From Tubulanus polymorphus (lineage: Eukaryota; Nemertea; Palaeonemertea; Tubulaniformes; Tubulanidae), in assembly GCF_964204645.1 (NCBI RefSeq), contig NC_134026.1:11436450-11500449 (forward strand): a DNA stretch of 64,000 bases. The letters are read 5' to 3'. The notes beneath the pieces are model-generated. The model saw only the letters and a list, made by a program, of their open reading frames with translations, was not told where the DNA came from and did not search any database. The translations under genes were made by a program, and so were the position numbers. Of the stretch, positions 56,029-64,000 are shown one piece after another (positions within the stretch are counted from its first letter, which is position 1; each line of letters opens with the position of its first letter).

Positions 56029-59000
56029 ATGCCACGGCGTTGTGTGTACTACAATTGTAGTACACAAGATTCCTTGTTATACAAATGGCCGCGTGATCCA
56101 AATATTGCTAGAGTATGGACTGCTTTTATGAGTACAAAGTGAGCACGATGGAAGCCTTCGTCATCAAGTGTGCTCTGTAGAAAACATTTCACAACGGAGG
56201 CCTTCGACAATTACATGGAGTGCAATGCTGGTTTTGCTAATAGGTTTGTATATTAAAAACATCAATCCCATAAAATAAACTGATACCTTGATTCTACAGC
56301 TTTTGAAACAAATCATATTTAATTCACTTTCGAGTGACCTGGGCCTAAGTGTGTCATGTATAATCAGGCGACTTGTAATTAGTTTGGAAACAACTGACTA
56401 TTATGATGCATTTTTCACTTCAGTCTTCGATTAAAGAAAGATTCTGTACCAACTTTGCATCTCAATGATTCTGTTGTGTCGAATTCTGTTGACTCGCCTC
56501 AGAAAGCAGATTTTTTGAGTCCGCAGATGCAGAAAGGACGTTCAGCTTTTGAAAAGAGACGGAGGCTAGCGATGGTCAATGATGCGACTCAGCCAAGTGT
56601 AGCTGAACCAGAGCTTCAAAGTATTGACTTTGAAATTGATGGTGATGCCGATCTCGATAAGATGTGGGAAACTGTAGCTGTTCAAACTGAACCTATCACA
56701 TCTAGTAAAGGTAATTACATCCATTCGAAATCATGAATAAGATAGTTGCCTACCTACTTTTAATTTCATATTTCATTTGTTGATTATAGAAATTGAATAA
56801 GATTTGATCAGTATTATTCAAAAATATACTTTTAATTTCATATTTCATTTGTTGATTATAGAAATTGAATTGAATTTAATCATTATTATTTAAAAAAAAT
56901 TTTTCAGCAATCCAAACTCTCATATGGAGACCTAAGTACTTTTGTCAACGTCGACATTTCCCAAAATATTCAAAACCGAAAGTCAAAAGCTACAAAATCA
57001 GACGCACCTCACGTGGGGTTCAATGTTCCCTTCTATCCCCAAAGACAAGACCCAAGAAGCGATACAGAAAAGCTAGTCAGAGCAGTGTCTCATCAAACAA
57101 GACAGATTCTGATGAAGAATATCGTCCAGAGTGCGACACGGAGACTGAATCGGATGATGAATTTCAAGAAGAAAGTTTGAAATTTGAAGAAATGAAGTAA
57201 GATGATCATTACATGTAGCCTACCCTCAAGTTAGATATCATGACATAGAAATTTGTATTTGATTTTGTCGAGAGATCAATACTAAGATCTGTGAAATTAT
57301 AGAAGTATTTTTACTTGCAGGAATGAAGATGACGTTGAATTTCAGGATCAGACCAAGTTTATTGTTTATCAGTCTGCTCTGCTGATACTATTTCAATTCT
57401 GCAGTATCTGCAAGGGTGAAAATCTTGTCTCGAAGAGTGTGTCTTCTACCTGTCTGACAGTTAGAACCCAGTGTAAGCTGTGTAAACCACAGGACCACAT
57501 GGAAAAGTGAGCCATCCATCAAGGGTATTCCCGTTACCAGTATATTATTGAGTGTTGGAATACTACTGACAGGAAGCCTAACAGCAAAGGTTATCAGGTT
57601 GTTTAAGTAAGTTGAAACCAATGCTTGTCATCAAATTGTGCCTTAATTTTCATCGACTTTTAAAAAATACATTTCAATATATAATTTCAAACATTCATTG
57701 TCAATCCAGCTTCATGAAAATTCAGTGCCTTTCAACGCGAACAGTGTATAACCATCATTCGAAATACATCCATGCCGCTATACGACAAGTTTGGGAAAGG
57801 AAACGCGAGTCTATGCTTGATAGTCTCAAATCATCTCCACTGTTGATAGGAGGAGATGGACGCTGTGACTCACCTGGCCACTCGGCAAAGTACTGCTCAT
57901 ACTCGATAATGAATCTGGAGACCAATAAAATAATAACTTCTGAGTTAGTCCAAGTAAGTATGCCTTGCAGTTATTCAGGGTTTATGAATGTGGATTCGTT
58001 TTTTAGGTATTTTGTTTTTTTAATGTATAATTCAGTCAAATGAAGTGACATCATCAAATGCGATGGAACTTGAAGGCTTAAAAAGATGCGCAGAAAAACT
58101 GAAGAAATTCAAAATCACAGCTCTCGTAACTGATATGCATTTGTCCGTTAGAAAATGGGCACGCGACACTTGGAAAATTCCACATTACTATGATACTTGG
58201 CATTGTGTCAAAGGTGCGTAAGTAACACAATTTTGTAAATGGTTTCTTAAGGCTTGTTCACAAAGATCTACGTTTTGTTTATCATTTTATCTGTCAAGCG
58301 GTCAAAAGAAAACTTGAACGCCTAGGAAAGCAAAAAGACTAAGGTTATCAAAGAGTGGATACCCAATATCAAAGTCCATTTGTACTGGTGTGCCCAATCC
58401 TCAGAAACAGGAGACCACGAGACAATAAAACAGAAATGGCTGACATGCATACAGCATGTTCAAAATAATCATGAGAACTGTCTCCACGCATCATATTCTA
58501 AAAAAAAGAAATGGTTAATTCCAGGTATATTTTTCTATTCTCTATTTAATAGCTACCCGGTTAGATAATTAAGTGTAAATAATTGTTTTCATTTTGATTT
58601 ATTGATCTTTCAATTTTTTAAGATCCAATGTTGCATCTGAATTTGAGAATCTTGCAACTAACACGCGGACAGTTAATCAGATAACCAATATGTCTAGCTA
58701 TGGACAAACCAGCAGTATCGAATGCTTTCATAACATCTTAAATCATTTTGCCCCTAAGATGATACATTTCTCTTACGTCGGAATGCTCAGTAGGTATGTA
58801 AATACATGTAAAAATATGAATTTACAAAATCACATCATTGTTCTACCTGGTACATTATCATTCTATCTTCATTTCAAATTCCATTAGGATCTGTATAGCA
58901 ATACTTCACTATAACGAAAATTCTGAACGAATTCAAGCTGAAACGAAGACTGGTAATCAGCGATGGCAGGTGCACTATCCAAAGTATAAAGATGGTCACG

Positions 59001-59050
59001 TTTTAAGAAAAATTCTGACAAAAACCACTCATCACGACGATACGCGATAA
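56029..59050 (+). pseudogene. THAP-domain DDE transposase gene, nine recognisable exons, few lesions
   Basis: Exons: 56029-56243, 56424-56710, 56908-57196, 57321-57606, 57710-57953, 58036-58213, 58299-58523, 58623-58793, 58888-59050; all introns GT-AG and frame-consistent at the first three joins. Exon 1 is a THAP DNA-binding domain: CVYYNC, then LCRKHF (C2CH zinc ligands). Exon 3 has a basic and then acidic linker. Exons 4-9 hold the transposase: FIVYQSALLILF, a Cys cluster (CSICKG, CKLC), GGDGRCDSPGHSAKYCSYS (first Asp), VTDMHLSVRKWA (second Asp), HYYDTWHCVKG, LYWCAQSS, SSIECFHNILNHFAPKMIH (Glu), LHYNENSERIQAET. Lesions: TGA at 56140, frameshift near 57500, frameshift in exon 7 (about 58338). 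A recently dead cut-and-paste element or gene. Confidence 0.85.
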
Positions 59051-60313
59051 GGCAATAACGACTAACAATGTGAGCGCGTAGTTAAGCAAGGGCGCGCTAT
59101 TTTTAACTTTCTGATCGCGTGACTTCATGACGTCACGAGGCATAATGCTAGTGAATAGGAAAATCTACGGTTTTTAGTGGCATGTTTCTTGCGCTATTTA
59201 GCATAATCGTCCCCTGCCAGATTGCAAATAACATTCAACTGGCCTGGCTCCACCGCGCTAAATTTGCCGTTTTTTGAAATTTCCCCGACGTTGTCGCCTG
59301 TCCGGCTCGAAAGTCTAGCGATAATCGGACGACCTATGTGTAAGTATACCACCAAATACATCAGGAAATACTTAATCTGAGGATAAGAATAATTATATCT
59401 GTAAACATAGCGCTGAGCGTGAGCTTATCTAGTTTTAATTGATATATTATAAGTGGTGTTTTTGTAACCGTATCGCTGAGAAATCGTGTCGCTCCTAACC
59501 CGGAAATAAGTTTTAGTCGATTTCGATCATCATTCAAATTTGCAGTATCTTTATCTTTATAGGCCTTGCCTCATTTGAACACCGAATTTAGTGATATCCA
59601 TGAGAGATAATTCATATTGAATCGTATGTTCAATAGTAGAGAGGCCTGATTCATGTCCAAAAGCAAAGCCAAATCAAATAGTAGTCCCCTTTTAGACTTT
59701 CTGTTCGAATATCCACTTTTCTCTTTCAGGATATTTTTCGTCGTTTAAATTCCTACTGTACTCATAAAATAAGATATCGTCTCGTGAGGTAGGCTCAAAA
59801 ATCAGTCATTTTTCAAATCGAAAACTTTTTCTTGGACTTTGAAATAAAAAAATTGATCAATCATGCATGTAACTTCAATAATTTCAGATTTTTCGTGGTC
59901 CTTCAGTGGCAGGCTGCCGTCGGGTGGGGCCCTTCAATATCGTCTAGTGAGGTAGGCCGAAAAATGTATTTCATACTAAAAAGTTCTCCTCGGGCTAAAA
60001 ATTCCTTGATTAAGCTGTACTTTTGTTTATAATTTCAGATTTTTCGCAGTCGCAGTGTCAGTCTATACCAAAAAGTTAAAAATTCCTTGATTAAGCTGTA
60101 GTTTTTTGTTTATAATTTCAGATTCGCAGTGTCAAGAGTCCAACCGCAAGTGTTGATATTGATATCGTTTAGACTGCAGTCTGGCCATATTTTTAATTTA
60201 GTCAGGTGAGGTAAACCAACAATTTAATTTCGTATGCTAAGTTGAAAAACCATCTCATGCTTACAAATAAGCGGTTACTTTGTTACTTGAATTGGCATGA
60301 TTTCAATTTCAGA
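59051..60313. other. Upstream region of the long gene, with short duplications
   Basis: TTAAAAATTCCTTGATTAAG with TTTGTTTATAATTTCAGAT and a CGCAGTGTCA tail occurs near 59998 (diverged start) and 60078; a third AATTTCAGATTTTTCG lies near 59880. Several TTTCAG sites could be splice acceptors of untranslated exons. GTGACTTCATGACGTCACGA at 59118 contains a CRE-like TGACGTCA palindrome. No coding frame seen. Confidence 0.4.
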
Positions 60314-63300
60314 ATGGCAGAAAATTTTGACAGGAAAGTTGGTCAAGGCAAACGTAAGCTTTATTATGGGTCCAACCAGAAAAGTAAGAAAAATAAAGCT
60401 TAAGTAAAAAAAATGATCGAAGCAAGTACGTATATCAATACAATTCTTTTTATGTCCCAGTAGTTTCATTCTTCACTCCCAAAATGCCAACTATGAATCA
60501 TGCCTATGCCTCGGCTGTGCCCATTGCATTTTGCTGGCAAGTTAGTTATTCATGAATAAGGTATACATTTTCGATTTTTGATTTGTAAGTATATTTGTTA
60601 AAAATATAATCTATAGCTGCATTCAAATGAGAGTGAAAAATAAACTTTGGAATTTGTTATTTAAATTAAGTGTTTATTTTCTGATTGAATAAAAACAATA
60701 ATTATATTTTCTGACTTATTTTCTGACTTTTTAAGTTCTGATTTATTTTTCAAAAAGGAACTGATTTCTAAACATGCTCTGAATCAAAGTATCTAGGGAT
60801 CATGAAGATCTTAAATGGCAATTCTCAAATAAATGTGTTTCGTGTATAGTCTACTCCTGTTGTGCCTATTAACCCATTCCCCCCCTAAGCCAATATCAGT
60901 ATTGAAACATTAATAAGAGTCTCGTATGTATTCTTGGAAAACAGGCCTCAGGTTTACAATGTATACAATGCACATGTTCATATTTAAGAATTGTTCAGAA
61001 AAAGGAGGTGAAGTAATTATATTATGATGACTGCCAGTGAGTGAGACTGAGAATTTGAGGGTTTATGAGTGACAACAACCCACAATAACAAAAGGGTAGA
61101 ACTCTCACCACTATTCCATTGGCATTTATCTGGATTGTTGTTAACTACAAACTTAAGAACTCAAATGAACCCTAGCAAGTGTAAAGACACAATGTTCTAC
61201 GTATAATGTTATTGTGGGTCTTATATTTGAAATGGAAAGAAATTATGATAAAAATGGTTAGGTAAGTTGAATTATATTTACTAACTGGTGACTAATACTT
61301 CCTATTTATGAATATATGGATTAATGAGAAAACAACAAAACTAAATTAATTAGTACCATATGTACACTTCCATTGATCTTTTATTTCAACTGATAATGAT
61401 CGACATTGGTTTATAAATGAAGGGACTCGTATGCATGAAAATTAATTCATTGAAATTGATTGTATTTTACCATCTATTGATTCAATAGGAAATGCAAAAT
61501 GGGGAAATACGAGCCTATTGAGTGAAAGTGTGTCTAGCCAGTTTTCTCCTCAATCGCAAACTTCATTTGACGAAAAAGAATCAAATATTCAGCCTCCATT
61601 TACCAGTACTCCATTTACGTCCCCTGTTATGTATGTACCAAGTACCAACGTTGAAACATCTGTACCGACCTATCATTTCAAAGAGGATCGCAGCTGTCAA
61701 ACGGAGAACACTGCAACTGAAAATAAACAAGAAATTAAGATCAAACTACTTGAGTCGAAAATGAGACAGATAGAAAGTGAGAAATTGGTTTTGCAATCAG
61801 AAAATGTAAATTTAGCAGAGCAAATCAAAATTAAAGATCAGAAATTAGAAGAGTTACAAAATCAGATATTGCAATACGAACAATATGAATCTCTAATCAG
61901 AAATAAAAGCTTATTAGAAATATGCAGAGGAAATATGAATAGCATCTTCGATGCTCGTCACTTAACGAAGTCTCGCCCTGAAAAGTTTTGCAAATTGAGC
62001 ATCCCTAATGTCCCATCATCAGCGGCAAGTTCCCAAACTCTAGAAGCTCGAGCATTGACAATGAAAAATGTATTAGACACAATATCAGCTAAACCAATCA
62101 ATTCATATCAGAGCAGCATCACGCTTTCAACATTTCTATCACACAATCCCAAATTATCTAAATCTGCAATAGACCATTTTCAACAATTACATCTACTCAA
62201 ACCATTAACCGCATCGCAATCTGTTGAATTAAAACTTGCTCTGCGTCTGCCGATGAGACGACTTTTCGACTTGAAACGGGTTCTAAAAAGCTATGGAACG
62301 CCAATCTTTCCATCTGCAAACAAAATCCGACAAGAGATCTTGCAGAGGGGAAAATCTTTCACCCCCTATATCACTGTAGGCCAAACAGAATTAGAAGTTA
62401 ATTCGAGAACCCATGAAAAAAAGACAGCTCCTCATGCAACTCTGACCAATTTGAAGTTACAAATTCAAAGAACTGTACAAAATCTATCTGACCGAAAGAA
62501 AATGAGTTTTCATCCAAATTTTCACAATGAAGTTTGGGTCAAAGTGGGTATTGACAAGGGAGGGGGTAGTACAAAAATGATATACTCGGTTATAAATGGG
62601 GAAGGGAACAACAGTGCAGATGCCAGCGAAATGATTGGCTATTTTGAAGGCACTGATATTGTTGAGAATATGAGAACGGTATTCGGGATTTTCAAAGATG
62701 AAATCGATGCTAATGATATCACTATATCAACAATGATTGATAATAGAAAATTAGATTTGCCTGTTAGGATGTTCCTCATTGGGGATTATGCATATCTGTG
62801 TAACTGCATGGGTCACCAGGGGCCCTCGGCTACCTATCCCTGTTTATGGTGCCAAGTAAAACTTGAAGATCTTAGGAAAAAGAACAGAACACCACACAAT
62901 CCATCTTCCCATCCATATCAAAACCGTACTATCGCATCATATCTCGAAAATTCATCAAAATCACCACAATCATTCGGCCCAGAAACCTTGAGTATTTCAT
63001 CATCAATGCTATTCAAACCATCAGACATGCTTCATCTCGTTCCTCCAGTTCTCCATATTTCCCTAGGATTAGGCCACCGTTTCTTTGAGATGATGGAAAA
63101 CAAGTGCAAAGAACACGACCAGACAAACTTAAGGGAATCGAACCCTGAATTAAACAAAAAATGGCAAGACCAATCAGAAGTAGTTTCAAAATTAAGACTA
63201 GAAATCGAATCGAAACAATTGTCTTTTGAATCATCCAGCCAATTACTTAATCTCATGAAAATTTCCCACCGTAAAGGTTCATCGGTAATTGACTGCACGG

Positions 63301-64000
63301 CATCCATCTGCTTCATTCGCTCTATTGAAAATGCAAACCCAAATGAATATACATACTGCGTAGATTGCAACTTACCCTTTCATAAACAATGCGTATCGAA
63401 TCCTGATGAATTTAGGTGTATAGAATGTTTTACTGGTCGCAAACCATCAGCAGATTCTATCATAAAAAAACAAAACATCATCATCACAAAGCTAAAAAAA
63501 GACATCTCAACTTTGAAAACACAAATAGCCCCGGAACAATCTCTTCTGAATGAAATTTTCAAAGAAATTAATAGTATTCAAGGACCGACCCAAAAAAAAC
63601 TCAACAATATCCTATCTGAGATTGGTATTGATCGACAGGCCTACCATTCGAATAGTTTTGTCGGCAATCATATCCATAAAATGTTCAAAATCGATGAATC
63701 AAAAGGAATCAATAATCCGCGTAAATTATGTGAAGCACTAGAATTTGACCCAGCTACTCAGTCATTATTCCAACTTTTGTGTGAGAAATTTCACTCAATC
63801 TATACATTATATACGGCAAACCGTTTCCTTGAAAATTCTGAAGTTGAAGAACTAGGTAGGCTTTGTGATGATTTCGGTATGTGGTATCCGAACGCGTTTC
63901 CGGACACAAACATCACTCCGAAAATGCACATGCTAATTTATCATGTACCAGAATTTGTTCGTGTCTGGAGGACAATTGGCATGTTTGGCGAACAAGGACT
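60314..64000 (+). CDS. Long undamaged gene: coiled coil, DDE-like core with PHD-type finger; runs off window
   Basis: Exon 1 60314-60353 (13 codons and one base, MAENFDRKVGQGK), donor GTAAGC, acceptor TCAATAG, exon 2 61489 to beyond 64000. The split codon joins in frame, and exon 2 is then open for all 837 codons to the edge, at least 850 in total. Residues about 15-90 Ser/Thr-rich; 92-155 coiled coil (ESKMRQIESEKLVLQSENVN); 160-365 no recognised domain; VGIDKGGGSTK with Asp369; LIGDYAYLCNCMGHQG with Asp446 and CLWC at 465-468; residues 616-660 Cys4-His-Cys3 (C616, C621, C637, C640, H645, C648, C657, C660), the PHD pattern; a second helical stretch 665-700; MHMLIYHVPEFVRVW and FGEQG with Glu848 at the edge. 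The spacing suggests an RNase H-fold transposase with an insertion, by analogy only. No family named. Confidence 0.75.

Noticed and set aside
63032-63370. Minus-strand frame of 112 codons near the right edge
   Set aside because: Antisense shadow of the long plus-strand gene.

Overview
This is a stretch of animal nuclear DNA that is almost entirely mobile and virus-derived. Coding pieces are broken by canonical GT-AG introns. The window carries a Penelope-like element, a CR1/L2-like LINE, a Gypsy remnant, several DNA transposase genes and abundant TAGGCCTA-type motifs. This mix fits a marine invertebrate, perhaps a mollusc or another lophotrochozoan. The phylum is inferred from composition and element mix only; no host housekeeping gene was recognised.

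Layout. 1-2.4 kb: AT-rich minus-strand genes of a virus-like element ending in a terminal repeat at 2331-2385. 2.4-9.4 kb: no recognisable genes. 9.4-11.6 kb: a degraded plus-strand block of virus-like small genes with a different composition. 11.6-12.8 kb: a 302-bp perfect inverted repeat around a pair of terminal repeats, next to a frameshifted HNH endonuclease gene. 13.7-15 kb: hairpins and diverged repeats. 15.1-17.1 kb: a 31-bp minisatellite. 17.2-17.5 kb: a LINE reverse-transcriptase scrap. 17.7-24.5 kb: a decayed Polinton/Maverick-like (adintovirus-like) provirus on the minus strand. It keeps a packaging ATPase, an integrase with chromodomain, a major capsid protein, a probable minor capsid protein, a DNA polymerase remnant and small membrane and coiled-coil proteins, and is interrupted by host-type repeats. 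24.5-26 kb: a Penelope-like retroelement with a GIY-YIG domain abutting the provirus. 26-31 kb: dispersed repeats and a covarying hairpin array. 31.7-33 kb: a LINE. 33-35.3 kb: a Gypsy remnant fused directly to a second copy of provirus sequence (35.26-35.94 kb).

36-64 kb is a graveyard of spliced plus-strand DNA transposase genes: a MULE with SWIM, Ulp1 protease and PHD domains (35.99-40.1 kb), a hAT split by a dispersed repeat (41.1-45.3 kb), a second hAT (51.5-54 kb), a THAP-domain transposase with nine recognisable exons (56.0-59.05 kb) and, running off the right edge, one long undamaged gene (60.3 to beyond 64 kb) with a coiled coil, a Cys4-His-Cys3 PHD-like finger and possible DDE-type residues. 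That last gene is the only large undamaged reading frame here and the best candidate for something active or domesticated. Satellite-like tandem repeats with a CCCCCTGG core fill 48.4-50.7 kb and recur at 54.7-55.3 kb.

All family calls rest on reading motifs by eye; no database search was possible.
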